64,000 nucleotides of DNA from Manganibacter manganicus (GTDB lineage Bacteria; Pseudomonadota; Alphaproteobacteria; Rhizobiales; Rhizobiaceae), in NCBI RefSeq assembly GCF_002075885.1, contig NZ_MDET01000009.1, positions 253-64,252 on the forward strand, in the 5' to 3' direction. Positions 39,646-49,247 of the stretch are shown piece after piece; the stretch's first letter is position 1; each line of letters begins with the position of its first letter. The notes under the pieces are model-generated. The model was given only the letters and a program-made list of their open reading frames with translations, did not search any database and was not told the DNA's origin. The translations under genes were made by a program, and so were the position numbers.

Positions 39646-41109
39646 ATGTTTAAGGCTGCAATGGCAGTCACAGATATCATCCGTCGATTCCTGCCCGCGA
39701 AGAGCTTCGCGCGCCATGTGATGACGATAGCTGGGGCGACAGCTTTTTCCCAGGCTATCAGCCTCGCGGCGCTTCCGGTGCTGGCCCGTCTCTATCCGCC
39801 CGGCGAATATGGGACGGCGGCCATCTATGGCAGCATTGTCGGGCTCATCGTCGTGGTCGGTTCACTGCGCTATGAATTTGCCATCCCGCTCCCGCGCACA
39901 GACGGGGGCGCCTTGCACGTTGCACTGCTGGCGCTCGCCATACTGGTCTTCATCGCGGTCGCGACAGGACTCGTCTCGCCATTGCTTGCACTGTGGTGGG
40001 AAAAGGAAATCGGACTGTCCAAATGGGCCTTTGCCCTGCTCGTCGTGGTTGGTGTGCTGACGGCCGGCGCCTATCAGGTCACCAATTATTGGGCAGTGCG
40101 CAAATCCAAATTCGGGGCAATCGCCCGCACGCGCATCCAGCAGGGCTTGGCCGGGCCGGCGAGCCAGCTCGCCCTGGGCTTTGCGGGCTTCGGCGCAATC
40201 GGGTTGATCGTCGGCCAGATCGTCGGCCAATGCGCAGGCCTGACCCGCCTGGCGCTGGGAATGATCGCCGATAACCGCAAGCCGGCGCGCACCGTCCATG
40301 CACGAGGTCTGGCATGGGCCGCCAGGCGCTATCGCCGTTTTCCGCTCTATGACAGTTGGGCGGGCCTACTCAACATCGCCGGCGCGCAGGCGCCAGTGCT
40401 CCTGTTCGCGGCATTGTTTTCCCCCATTCTCGCCGGCTACTATGCACTTGCGCTTCGTGTCTTGTCTGCTCCGTTAGGCCTGATAGGACAGGCGATCTCA
40501 CAAGTGTTGATGCCACGGATCATAGAAGCGAACCGCCGTGGGGAGGCAGGAGAACTCGTCCTGAAACTATTCAGGATTCTTGTAAATCTAAGCTTTTTCC
40601 CATTCACGATAGCAGCAATGTTGGCGGACCAACTCGTGCCTTTCGCTTTTGGACCGCAATGGGCCCCAGCCGGGTCAATCGTTGCATGGACTGCACTCTG
40701 GGTAGCCTGCCAGTTTGTCACCTCTCCTCTTTCTGTCGTTATTACAACCTTAGAGGCACAGAGGCTTCACATCGGCGTGCAAGTTGCACTCTTCGTGCTG
40801 CGTATCTGCGGCATCTTGCTGGGCGCCGCCATGGCATCACCGGGACTCGCCGTCGTGGGGTTTACGATAGCGAGTATCCTTGGCTATACTATATATTTGT
40901 TGGCAATAGGTTTTGTGTCTGGTGTACGGGCACAACAATTCCTACAAGCTCTTATTGACCCAGTTCTATTATCTGCCTTCGGTGCGGCGGCTCTTTATGT
41001 TGTGGTTCCGTCCTTTCTGGCCACAAGCGCGGCATTGGTTATTCTGGGAGGAGTATGGATTCTGCGTTTAAACAGCGTTCGTTTGAAAATGGATGCGCAG
41101 ACTACTTAA
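39646..41109 (+). CDS. Wzx-like polysaccharide flippase
   Basis: A 487-residue membrane protein of the MOP superfamily with about 12 transmembrane helices. The start HVMTIAGATAFSQAISLAALPVLARLYPPGEYG is characteristic of Wzx/lipopolysaccharide biosynthesis flippases. It would move the lipid-linked repeat unit across the inner membrane for the Wzy polymerase at 30149-31528. ATG 39661 with AAGG upstream is an alternative start. Confidence 0.87.
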   Translation: MFKAAMAVTDIIRRFLPAKSFARHVMTIAGATAFSQAISLAALPVLARLYPPGEYGTAAIYGSIVGLIVVVGSLRYEFAIPLPRTDGGALHVALLALAILVFIAVATGLVSPLLALWWEKEIGLSKWAFALLVVVGVLTAGAYQVTNYWAVRKSKFGAIARTRIQQGLAGPASQLALGFAGFGAIGLIVGQIVGQCAGLTRLALGMIADNRKPARTVHARGLAWAARRYRRFPLYDSWAGLLNIAGAQAPVLLFAALFSPILAGYYALALRVLSAPLGLIGQAISQVLMPRIIEANRRGEAGELVLKLFRILVNLSFFPFTIAAMLADQLVPFAFGPQWAPAGSIVAWTALWVACQFVTSPLSVVITTLEAQRLHIGVQVALFVLRICGILLGAAMASPGLAVVGFTIASILGYTIYLLAIGFVSGVRAQQFLQALIDPVLLSAFGAAALYVVVPSFLATSAALVILGGVWILRLNSVRLKMDAQTT

Positions 41110-41517
41110 ATCAGTTCTGCGCGCTTGCGGGCTGCCTAAGAACAGCAGGATGCCTAGAATAGAACGCCGTCGCGAATTCCGTTGGCTCGGCGGCCATCCA
41201 CCACCATTGACGGTCCCCGTGCTGCCGTAGAGATAGACAAGGTCGAGGGCCGTGCTTCTGTTTCAGGTTGCAAGGTCAAGAGGATCGCTATAGAGCGCGG
41301 CCATGAAACCATCGTCGCCATCGTGGGCGCGTGCCCGCAGTTCGGCAAGGTGTCGCACCTGTCAGCTGCGCGCTTCCCGCCACAAAGCGCGCAAGGCAGG
41401 AAGTTATGATGTTAGACAGAGACTTCGCTAACATCGCTCTTTCATGTCCTCAGAATTTTTCAGATTCCCTCGGTGGCACAAATTGCCTCATTCTTGATTA
41501 GCAATAAGGCGCGGCAA
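41110..41517. other. Intergenic region without a recognised gene
   Basis: About 400 bases between the flippase and the reductase gene. Frames on both strands are short and unfamiliar. No clear promoter or terminator is visible. Confidence 0.4.
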
Positions 41518-42399
41518 GTGAGAATCGGCATTACCGGAACCAGTGGCTTTATCGGGGCGGCACTTGTTCGGCATCTTAGCTCCAAGAGACATGAGATAGT
41601 CGCTCTGTCTTGGCTGCACCCGGAGATTGGGTCAGTTGATGTCGTGATTCACCTCGCGGGATTAGCGCATAGAATCGGCAAGCAGCGACCATCAGATGCA
41701 GCTTTTGATGAAGGGAATTATCTGACCACCAAGCGCGTTGTCGAAGCAGCAAAAGCAGCTGGTGTGAAGCGCTTTATTTTCGTTTCCACAATCGCTGTCG
41801 TTGCCGGAAACGACGGGGTGCTTTCGCCAGCCATGCAACCACGCCCAACCAATGCATATGGCAAATCCAAAGCAAAAGCCGAGGCTTTCCTTCTGAGCCT
41901 GTCAGATATCTCCTCAGTTATTCTCCGCCCCCCACTTGTGTATGGCCCAGGAGCCAAGGGGAATATAGGAGCTCTGGTTCACCTCGCTCTTACTAGTTTA
42001 CCATTGCCCTTCCGTTTGGTGCACAATCATCGGACGCTAGTTTCCGTCACTAATCTAGTTTCTGCTATAGACCATATCATTCACCGGGAAGATTTGGGAA
42101 GTCGCATATTCCACGTTACGGACCGGCGAGCAGTATCGCTGGCCGAAATCATTTCGAAAGTTCGCGAAGGTGCGGGTCTGAAACCGAAACTGCTTCCACT
42201 CCCCCCTCCAGTGATGTCGGTGCCGATGCGGCTTGCCGGCATGAGCACCCAAGCCAGTCAGTTGTTCGGCGACCTAATAATTGACGGCTCGGCGCTCTAT
42301 GAAGCTGGGTGGCATCCGCCTCAAACTCCTGAGGACGGGCTAAGAGAAATCGGCTATAGGGCCACTAGATGCGGCGGTGCCGTAGCTAAAAACAGATAA
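41518..42399 (+). CDS. NAD-dependent epimerase/reductase (WreQ/WbpV-like)
   Basis: A 293-residue extended SDR with GITGTSGFIGAAL (nucleotide binding), VIHLAGLAHRIGK, FVSTIAVV and the catalytic YGKSKAKAE (Tyr-x3-Lys). Short SDRs of this type next to an initiating sugar-phosphate transferase act as 4-ketoreductases in N-acetylquinovosamine synthesis (WbpV, WreQ). GTG 41518 with AAGG upstream is preferred over the longer frame. The matching 4,6-dehydratase is not in this window. UDP-glucose 4-epimerase is the alternative. Confidence 0.75.
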   Translation: MRIGITGTSGFIGAALVRHLSSKRHEIVALSWLHPEIGSVDVVIHLAGLAHRIGKQRPSDAAFDEGNYLTTKRVVEAAKAAGVKRFIFVSTIAVVAGNDGVLSPAMQPRPTNAYGKSKAKAEAFLLSLSDISSVILRPPLVYGPGAKGNIGALVHLALTSLPLPFRLVHNHRTLVSVTNLVSAIDHIIHREDLGSRIFHVTDRRAVSLAEIISKVREGAGLKPKLLPLPPPVMSVPMRLAGMSTQASQLFGDLIIDGSALYEAGWHPPQTPEDGLREIGYRATRCGGAVAKNR

Positions 42400-42538
42400 C
42401 CAGGGCATATCGCGGATGCATGTATGAAAATCGGCTTCCCATGTCATAATAATGCGATCTCGCAGTTGGCAGAGGTATTGAGTTGTTGCTGGTCAGTGAC
42501 GGTCGCTTGTCAAGCCCGCGCACCTCACTGCACGGGTC

Positions 42539-43117
42539 ATGGGCGTGGGCATGCACTCTGAGGTGAAACGTCTTTTCGATATTATTGCGGCCACCTTTGG
42601 CCTGATCGCGGCCACGCCAATCCTAGCCATCTGCGCTATTGTCATTCGTTTAGATTCGCATGGCCCCGCGATTTTTCGCCAAGTCAGGATCGGTCGGCAT
42701 GGACGACATTTTGTGTGCCTCAAATTACGGACGATGTACCAGGAGACGGGCGACCGGCCTTCGCATGAAGTAGGTCAATCATCGGTAACACGAGTTGGGC
42801 GCCTGCTGCGCCGCACAAAGCTGGATGAATTACCTCAACTCTTAAATGTGTTGAAGGGTGATATGAGTTTTGTCGGTCCCCGACCTTGCCTGCCGTCACA
42901 AAAGGAATTGACTGAAGCAAGAAACCGCCTTGGGCTTGCTCGACTCCGACCGGGGATAACTGGAATAGCGCAAGTCGCCAGCATTGATATGTCTGATCCA
43001 GAATTACTAGCTAAATATGACGCAACATACTTGCAGGTTATGTCGATGAAGACCGATTTATCGCTAATTATCCGTACTGTTTTTGGTTCTGGGCAAGGAG
43101 ATCGAGTCAGCATTTGA
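42539..43117 (+). CDS. Initiating undecaprenyl-phosphate sugar-phosphate transferase
   Basis: A 192-residue bacterial sugar transferase (PF02397, short PglC/WreU-like form). It has one N-terminal membrane helix (DIIAATFGLIAATPILAICAIVI). The catalytic region contains KLRTMYQETGD, LRRTKLDELPQLLNVLKGDMSFVGPRP and RPGITGIAQV. It links the first sugar phosphate to undecaprenyl phosphate. Internal ATG 42551 is an alternative start. It lies 140 bases after the reductase gene, the same pairing as in QuiNAc-initiated O-antigen loci. Confidence 0.88.
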   Translation: MGVGMHSEVKRLFDIIAATFGLIAATPILAICAIVIRLDSHGPAIFRQVRIGRHGRHFVCLKLRTMYQETGDRPSHEVGQSSVTRVGRLLRRTKLDELPQLLNVLKGDMSFVGPRPCLPSQKELTEARNRLGLARLRPGITGIAQVASIDMSDPELLAKYDATYLQVMSMKTDLSLIIRTVFGSGQGDRVSI

Positions 43118-43167
43118 CCAGTCCTTGGAGTGAACCCCCGACGCTGGACCAACATAGCATATCAAAA

Positions 43168-43430
43168 CTAAGCCGCTTGCTGGGAGCGCTGGGTTTCAAA
43201 TTCCTCTGGTGATCAATAGCCAAGCGCCAAGTGTAGACGCTTGGAATTGTAGACCTGTCGAGAAACCGCGGCAATCGTTCGGCCACGTCGGCGAGGCCGT
43301 CGTAGCCCGCGACGTAGCCGTCTTCGACTTTCAGGATCTGCCGATGCCGTCTCGCCAGGTTGATCACATCCCTACTGGTTGTTTTGATTCGATCGCCCAG
43401 CTTGCATGGAATCGGCAATAGAGCGACCAC
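43168..43430 (-). pseudogene. IS3-family transposase OrfB, C-terminal remnant
   Basis: On the minus strand the pieces GYDGLADVAERLPRFLD and, after a frameshift, QVYNSKRLHLALGY-stop-SPEEFETQ match the end of IS3-family OrfB proteins. Both a frameshift and an in-frame stop are present. The following bases to about 43130 may include the IS end. Confidence 0.7.
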
Positions 43431-43783
43431 TACACAATCGTGCCCTGCCGCACTCAGCTACCGCAGGATTCCGGAGCCGCGCGGCCAGTTTCATAGCAGA
43501 GTCACAGCACTATGCCCGGCTGGTCAGTTTTTTCAAATGGGGCATCAAAGCCGCAGGCGTGTTCGAAATCTGTCCGTGCTCGCACGCATCCCCGCGTTTA
43601 CTTCCATCCGCGAAGGCAACCGAATTCGGTTCCTTAAACATCCAACCAACGTAGGTGATACACTCACCATAGGCCCGTATCCTATGTATGAGGCTCTGCA
43701 CCAGTGAAGTATAAAAATAATATTTGATATAATCCGGAAATTTTCCACGATCGATTGGGCATCAATCCAATTGGAGAAAATTT
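43431..43783. other. Intergenic region at the left edge of the recombinase island
   Basis: Contains no recognisable gene. Composition shifts to AT-rich near 43700-43780, directly before the next gene, probably its promoter. Confidence 0.4.
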
Positions 43784-44296
43784 GTGGAAGGTAAAACGCT
43801 ACCCATCAAGGAAAAATCCGAATTTCTGGCCGATCTGATAGGAGACAGGTTCTTGAAGCTTGCTCAGGAATTACGAGAGCTCAAAGACACGCAACCCGAT
43901 ATCCTTTGGGAAGTAGTAGAGCTTGCCGGTATCAGCCGCCGAAAGGCATACGCTTTGGTACGCATTGCCAGGCAGTTTGAAGAACTCGACATTCCAGAAG
44001 CACGGCTCTATGCGATCGGCTGGACCAAATTGGCGGTTATTGGTCGCTACCTGACTGAACTGAACGGAGAACAACTGCTGAAATTGGCCGAGCAGAATAC
44101 GGTACATGACCTTGAGGCTTTGCTGCGAGGTGAAGCGCCTGTGGAGGATGCCAGGCTGGTAACGCTTTATCTAGCGCCGGAACAATACGAGGTGCTGAGA
44201 ACGAAGTTGGTGGCCCACGGCGCGCTACCGTCAGGAAACGGTATGATTAAAGTGGAAGAGGCGCTGATGGCTGCACTTGCTTCGGCTACCGGCTGA
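43784..44296 (+). CDS. Hypothetical protein, probably DNA-associated
   Basis: A 170-residue soluble, helix-rich protein starting at GTG 43784 with TTGGAG upstream. The segment ELAGISRRKAYALVRIARQFEEL resembles a helix-turn-helix used by plasmid and phage proteins, and IGWTKLAVIGRYL follows it. I do not recognise a named family. Its place at the edge of an integrase-bearing element suggests a cargo or regulatory gene of that element. Confidence 0.6.
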   Translation: MEGKTLPIKEKSEFLADLIGDRFLKLAQELRELKDTQPDILWEVVELAGISRRKAYALVRIARQFEELDIPEARLYAIGWTKLAVIGRYLTELNGEQLLKLAEQNTVHDLEALLRGEAPVEDARLVTLYLAPEQYEVLRTKLVAHGALPSGNGMIKVEEALMAALASATG

Positions 44297-44784
44297 CACA
44301 CTATCATCTTTCGCGGAAGGGCAATTGGCTTGTCGGCGCGAAGCTCTTTTCCGTGCCAACAGCTCGCGATCGATCCATGAGTGGGTACCATTTGCGCCAC
44401 TTGGATAGGCCGAGGACACGAAGGCAATGCACGACACCGAAACCTGCCTCAAGCTGACGATGCGATCGATGCGAATTTCCGCAAAATCCTGACGATCTTC
44501 GGATCATGCTCGGGATGACGAGAGCCAGCCTTGAGATGACGATCATATTGTTCATCGGCGTATTCTTGATTGGCATCCGCGCATAGGGCAATTTCGCATC
44601 TCCGGTCGCCATGAGATCGCGGCTGTCCGAGCCCGACCAATCACGACCGGCGTAGTGTCCACCGTCGCGTCGTACAGTTTTGCGCGTCATGCGCTGTCCC
44701 GCAGGCCGGTTGCGGACGAGTACTCCCGTGCCTGTTGTTTGGTCTGGGGTTGCGCAACTACAAGAATAGGGTGAGGTAACCATC
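44297..44784. other. Intergenic region without a supported gene
   Basis: The 490 bases carry long shadow frames on the minus strand, but no frame has both a start signal and a recognisable sequence. It may hold decayed transposon sequence. Confidence 0.4.
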
Positions 44785-45366
44785 GTGGCGATCACTTTAA
44801 AGAAGAAGAAGGCCAAGCCGACAACGGTCAGCGGTCAGCCAAAAGCGGGGGGGGGCAAGCCGCAGAAGAAGCTCGCCAATAATAAAAAGTCGGTCAAGGA
44901 GTTCGAGGTTAGGCCAGGCACCGCTGCTGTCTGCGCAGGCTGCATGGAAAGCGATATGGCCGCCGGGCGGCTTTTTCACGGGTTCCTGGAACTCTGGGTG
45001 GACACGAAAAAGAAAATCATCCGCGTTCACGAGGGGGAGCAGAAGGAGTTCCTGTTTCTGTCCTCCGACGATCTCAGGAAGCTGACCGGGTTAACGAAAT
45101 GGCAGATCGATAAGGCCGTGAAGATTTTGAAGGCAAGCCCGTTCTTCATCGTCAAAACGGGCAGGATCGCGCCTAACGCCCCGAACAGATACCAGATGCA
45201 TTTCGACGCCAAGTGCTTCTGGGACCAGGTCGAGTATGAATTGCAGGTCACGATAGGGGTCACCGAATTGATCGGGGGCTTTAAAGTGCCGGTGAAAGAG
45301 ATCGACAGGAAAGCGCTTCCCTACCTGTTCAAAAGGTTATGGGATGATGTTTTCGGTGATGATTAA
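44785..45366 (+). CDS. Hypothetical protein with a winged-helix-like middle
   Basis: A 193-residue protein from GTG 44785, preceded by GGTGAGG. The N-terminal 40 residues are very Lys-rich and basic. A middle segment (FLSSDDLRKLTGLTKWQIDKAVKILKAS) looks like a helix-turn-helix. Two Cys (CAGC) lie near residue 50. No family is recognised; it is probably a DNA-binding protein of the mobile element. Confidence 0.55.
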   Translation: MAITLKKKKAKPTTVSGQPKAGGGKPQKKLANNKKSVKEFEVRPGTAAVCAGCMESDMAAGRLFHGFLELWVDTKKKIIRVHEGEQKEFLFLSSDDLRKLTGLTKWQIDKAVKILKASPFFIVKTGRIAPNAPNRYQMHFDAKCFWDQVEYELQVTIGVTELIGGFKVPVKEIDRKALPYLFKRLWDDVFGDD

Positions 45367-45408
45367 GATCGGGTATCCCGTAACCTCTCTACGCGCGCTA
45401 AAAGAATA

Positions 45409-45699
45409 TTGGATCGCAGAACCTTACGAGAAGTTCGGCGATCACAGATCCTCTATGAGAGGATAGGCAATCCCATATCCAAACAGAAGAAGCCGCTCGA
45501 TGTTGATGTCAATGAGGCGTCGTCGAGCGCTCCCAAGTCCATCGAGCTTCTCTCTATCACGCAGGCTGCCGGCTTTGCCGGTGTCGCCCCGGTGACGGTT
45601 CGCCGTTGGATAAGGCAACGGATCCTGCCGGCCTATCGTATGGGCGGTCAGATCAGGATCGACAAGGCCGATCTGATCAAGTTCATGCGACAATATTGA
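45409..45699 (+). CDS. Excisionase-like helix-turn-helix protein
   Basis: A 96-residue protein whose C-terminal half is a MerR/excisionase-type DNA-binding domain (LLSITQAAGFAGVAPVTVRRWIRQRILPAYRMGGQIRIDKADLI). The start is a TTG at 45409 with a weak ribosome binding site. It lies 98 bases upstream of the integrase genes, the normal place for a recombination directionality factor. Confidence 0.7.
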   Translation: MDRRTLREVRRSQILYERIGNPISKQKKPLDVDVNEASSSAPKSIELLSITQAAGFAGVAPVTVRRWIRQRILPAYRMGGQIRIDKADLIKFMRQY

Positions 45700-45797
45700 T
45701 CAAATGTAATCATAGTTAATACTCATTATTATTTCACACAAGGTAATATTGACGTGGGTATTAACAAAAAATAACGTATGAGCACGGATGAATAACA

Positions 45798-47555
45798 ATG
45801 ATCAAGATTGTTCGTAACAAGAAGCTCGCGCGGCCCATTCCCATCGCAACGCTCGGCGACCTTCATCGCTTCATCGACAGATGCGATCTGACCGTTGGAC
45901 GCAAGGCAGAGATCAGATCGGCCATCAAGCGCATGGACGAGCTGGTCGGCCATGGCGGCCTCGATCTGGCCGCCGATCCGGTAAAGATATTCGCAGCGCT
46001 CGAAAAGTTTTCGCCCGCAATGGCCGGGATATCGGCTGGTAGCTTTGCCAATCTCAAATCCCGCCTGCGCGCGGCCTTTAAGCTCGCCAGCCCGCATCTC
46101 AAATCGACACGGAGCATTCGCCTGGATGGCGAATGGCTGAGCCTGCATAAACAGTTGCCGATGAGGGAGCAGCGTCAGCTCTCGCGCTTCCTGCGCTTCT
46201 GCTACGCGGCGGGCTGGGAACCTGACGAGATCAGCGATGCCCATATGGAGCGCTTCGCTGCCCATCTTCGTGAGGAAGCGATGGTCGCTTACTGGAAGAA
46301 TACCGTCCGGGATACGATCCGTGCCTGGAACCGGGCCGCAGCACAACGCGAACAGCTCGCTTTGCAGAACCTGACCCCGCCCGCACCGAAGCGAAAATCG
46401 TATTGGCTGGATGTCTCAAGTCTGCCGGAGAGCCTGCAGAAGGACATTGATGCTTTCCTTGCGCATCTGAAAAAGCCGACCGTCTTTGCCGGTCAGTCCC
46501 GTCAGCTTCTCAAGCCCACCACCGTCAATCAATATCGCAATGCCATTGTCACCTTGCTTTCCGCACTCGCGGGAGCGGGCGAGGACGTAGCGTCAATAAC
46601 GACACTTGCCAGTGTCGTGACCGCCCGGAAGTTGGAAACGGCGTTGATCTTCCTGTATGAGCGTTTCAACCAGCGGGTCACCAGCGGGATGGTGATAACC
46701 GCGGCGCGGATGCGCAAGATCGCGATCTGGGCAGAACTGCCGGAACAATCGATCAGGGAAATCGACGAACTGATCCGGCGTCTCGACGCGGCGGCGCCGC
46801 GCAAGAGGGGGCTGACGGCAAAGAACAAGGCGCTGCTCGACCGTCTTGACGATGCGCGGTTTCGCGATCTGGTTTATACTCTACCGCTGATCTTGATGAA
46901 GAAAGCACGCCAGCAGGCCAACCCTGTCTGGGCTGCAAGCTTGGCCCGCGCTGCCGTCGCCATCGAACTGCTGCTAACCTGCAGCATGCGGCGTGCGAAC
47001 CTTATCAGCCTCGAACTCGAACGGAACATCCGCAAGATCGGCAACGGCAAGGATGCCCACTGGATTATTGAGTTCGAGGAACAGGACGTGAAGAACGGGG
47101 AACGGTTGCGCTACCAACTGCCCGCCGAAAGCGCTGAACTGCTCGCGGACTATCTGCGGCACTGGCGGTCGGCCTTGTGCGATGTGGCGTCGTCCTGGCT
47201 GTTCCCAGCCCCTGATGGCAATTGCATGGATGCGCGCCACCTAGCCGAAGACGTCAAGCGTAAGGCCGAGCAGGAACTCGGCGTTCCGGTCACGCCGCAC
47301 CAGTTTCGCCACGTCAGCGTCGAACTCTACCTGCGCAACAACCCGGACAAGCTGAGCATTGCCAGCAGTCATTTGGGGCATCGCGATACCAACACAACGC
47401 GCATGTATTACGCCCGCTCGAAGCAGCGCGAAGCCAGCCGCCTGTACCAGGAGCGCCTTGGCCTCGATCGTTCGCACGCGGCAGACCGGGCGAGGTCCCG
47501 CCTTCGGCGCAAGCCTGGCCCCAACACTGGTTTCGACGCGGAGGACATACTGTGA
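45798..47555 (+). CDS. Tyrosine recombinase/integrase, long form
   Basis: A 585-residue site-specific recombinase. The C-terminal catalytic domain has Arg in CSMRRANLISLEL (about residue 398), HQFRHVSVEL (H-x2-R, about 501), HLGHRDTNTTRMYY with the second His (about 526) and the nucleophilic Tyr (about 536). The long N-terminal part holds SAM-like core-binding helices. It overlaps the next recombinase by 4 bases (GTGA), so the two are translated together. Confidence 0.9.
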   Translation: MIKIVRNKKLARPIPIATLGDLHRFIDRCDLTVGRKAEIRSAIKRMDELVGHGGLDLAADPVKIFAALEKFSPAMAGISAGSFANLKSRLRAAFKLASPHLKSTRSIRLDGEWLSLHKQLPMREQRQLSRFLRFCYAAGWEPDEISDAHMERFAAHLREEAMVAYWKNTVRDTIRAWNRAAAQREQLALQNLTPPAPKRKSYWLDVSSLPESLQKDIDAFLAHLKKPTVFAGQSRQLLKPTTVNQYRNAIVTLLSALAGAGEDVASITTLASVVTARKLETALIFLYERFNQRVTSGMVITAARMRKIAIWAELPEQSIREIDELIRRLDAAAPRKRGLTAKNKALLDRLDDARFRDLVYTLPLILMKKARQQANPVWAASLARAAVAIELLLTCSMRRANLISLELERNIRKIGNGKDAHWIIEFEEQDVKNGERLRYQLPAESAELLADYLRHWRSALCDVASSWLFPAPDGNCMDARHLAEDVKRKAEQELGVPVTPHQFRHVSVELYLRNNPDKLSIASSHLGHRDTNTTRMYYARSKQREASRLYQERLGLDRSHAADRARSRLRRKPGPNTGFDAEDIL

Positions 47556-48700
47556 GCAAGTGTATGAAGGCTGCGGATTGGCCCCGCATCGATCGCGAAC
47601 TCTGGATTGCCGCCTGCGAGCCAGCTCGCTTCCTCGAGCGCACCCGCCCCGCCAGCATCTGGAGCAAGCCACGCCGTCGCATTGTTGAGCAGGCCTACGG
47701 CCAGTGGTTGGCGTGGCTTGGCCGTGAAGACTTGCTTGATCCGGCCGAGGCTCCACAGGACCGGGTAACTCCAGAGCGCATGGATGCATTCATCACGGAA
47801 CTCCAGAATCGTGTCGCACCGTGGAGCGTGGCGATGATGATCGGTGCACTAAAACGCATTCTCGATATGATCACAGCCGAAGCAGACTGGACATGGCTTC
47901 GTTCGATCTGCGCCGACCTCAAGCTGATCGCCCGTCCGAGCCGCAACCGTTTCGCCCATATGGTGACGCCAGCGCAACTCTTCGATCTCGGCCTGTCCAT
48001 GATGAATGAAGCAGAACAAGTTGATGGCCATCCTAAGCGGATCGCTGTCAGGATGCGCGACGGATTGCTTATCGCCATGTTGATCAGTTGCCCGATCAGG
48101 ATCGCAAACCTGGCCCAAATCGAAATCGGAGCCCATCTCCTGCCAGCCGACGATCGATATCGCCTCCACTTCGATACCGACGAGACGAAGACAGGTAGGG
48201 AATATGACACCGAGCTGCCGGTAACTCTCACATCCTATGTCGATCACTATCTGCGGATACACCGTCCGGCGCTGTTGGCGCGCGGTGACGGGCGACGAAC
48301 CGACCGGCTCTGGATCGATCGTTGGGGCAAGCCGATGGCCGAGGCTTCGATCCGCACGCAGATCGAGTTTAACACCCGTAATGCCTTCGGTCGCCATATT
48401 TGGCCGCACCTGTTCAGGGCGATAGCGGCGACCGGTGTGGTCGACGAAGCCCCGGAAGCGATCGGCATCACGCCGGACCTGCTCGGCCATACCAGCGTAA
48501 ACACGACCGAAAAGCACTACATCCTTGCCAGCGCCACCAGAGCGCATCAGCGTGTGCAGACCTCGTTTCTCGAAGAACGCGCGCAGGCTGTCAGGAGACT
48601 TCGCGAGCAGAAGCATGTCGGCCAGGACGAGCCCGGAAACATCGAAAGCAGAGACGTTCAGCCGTCCATCAAGATCCTGCGCAAGGGTGGTCATGGCTGA
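47552..48700 (+). CDS. Tyrosine recombinase/integrase, second copy
   Basis: A 382-residue recombinase starting at a GTG that overlaps the first recombinase. Catalytic residues are Arg in CPIRIANL (about 182), HLFRAIA (about 285), LLGHTSVNTTEKHY with His (about 312) and Tyr (about 323). It is distinct in sequence from the first and probably works with it as a pair, as in recombinase-pair elements such as Tn554 or RIT types. Confidence 0.87.
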   Translation: MSKCMKAADWPRIDRELWIAACEPARFLERTRPASIWSKPRRRIVEQAYGQWLAWLGREDLLDPAEAPQDRVTPERMDAFITELQNRVAPWSVAMMIGALKRILDMITAEADWTWLRSICADLKLIARPSRNRFAHMVTPAQLFDLGLSMMNEAEQVDGHPKRIAVRMRDGLLIAMLISCPIRIANLAQIEIGAHLLPADDRYRLHFDTDETKTGREYDTELPVTLTSYVDHYLRIHRPALLARGDGRRTDRLWIDRWGKPMAEASIRTQIEFNTRNAFGRHIWPHLFRAIAATGVVDEAPEAIGITPDLLGHTSVNTTEKHYILASATRAHQRVQTSFLEERAQAVRRLREQKHVGQDEPGNIESRDVQPSIKILRKGGHG

Positions 48701-49010
48701 CAGTGGAGGGAAATCGTTTGTGCAATCAATTGCACAATCCAGATATTGGCTATCGCCTCTGCCCCTTGGTCAATCGGGGATGACTAGGCTGACTGCACTG
48801 GAGATATCCTTCCGCTGCAACGAGCACGGCCGGCGCCAGTCTGTGCAGTTCCGCGCTGACGTTAACCCCTTGATGCTGCGTAGATATCCTTATCCAGGCA
48901 TCCCGTTAGGCACGATAGTCCAGCCTGGTGGTGGCTCACTACATGGACCACCAGCCTCCTGCTCATCTGGTTGCGCGGCTCCTCAGGCCGTAGACAATTG
49001 GAGATGGAGC
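48701..49010. other. Gap between tyrosine and serine recombinase genes
   Basis: An open frame starts at ATG 48693 inside the end of the second recombinase gene and runs into the next small gene. Its first 40 residues (MADSGGKSFVQSIAQSRYWL) could be a real coupled peptide, but the following part loses coding character. No promoter is assigned. Confidence 0.35.
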
Positions 49011-49247
49011 ATGGTTTTGGACACGACCTCGGACGGCAGCAAGCGCAGGAGGAAATATCCCGCGCCGAACCACGCACCCATGCCGCGCCGGATCGCAGCC
49101 GCCGCACGGCAGATGGCTACGATGTTCACGCTGATCTATCCGAAATCCCCGTCACCGGCGAAGAGATCGCCTTGCTTCGGGCCTTCCTTTCATCCGAAAT
49201 CAACGCCATTCTCTCCAGTGAAACTCATGACGGGTAAAACCGGATGA
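49011..49247 (+). CDS. Small protein upstream of the serine recombinase, possibly frameshifted
   Basis: ATG 49011 follows a strong GGAGATGGAG. The first 45 residues (RRRKYPAPNHAPMPRRIAAA and on) look genuine. After a CCCC run at 49147-49150 this frame becomes Pro/Lys/Ser-rich, while the neighbouring frame reads VTGEEIALLRAFLSSEINAI and stops at 49237. This suggests a frameshift, natural or programmed, within one gene. The annotated frame ends in ATGA overlapping the recombinase start. Confidence 0.45.
   Translation: MVLDTTSDGSKRRRKYPAPNHAPMPRRIAAAARQMATMFTLIYPKSPSPAKRSPCFGPSFHPKSTPFSPVKLMTGKTG

Noticed and set aside
44304..44816. Minus-strand frame of 170 codons between the two hypothetical genes
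   Set aside because: It overlaps the start of the well-supported gene at 44785, has erratic composition and no start signal.
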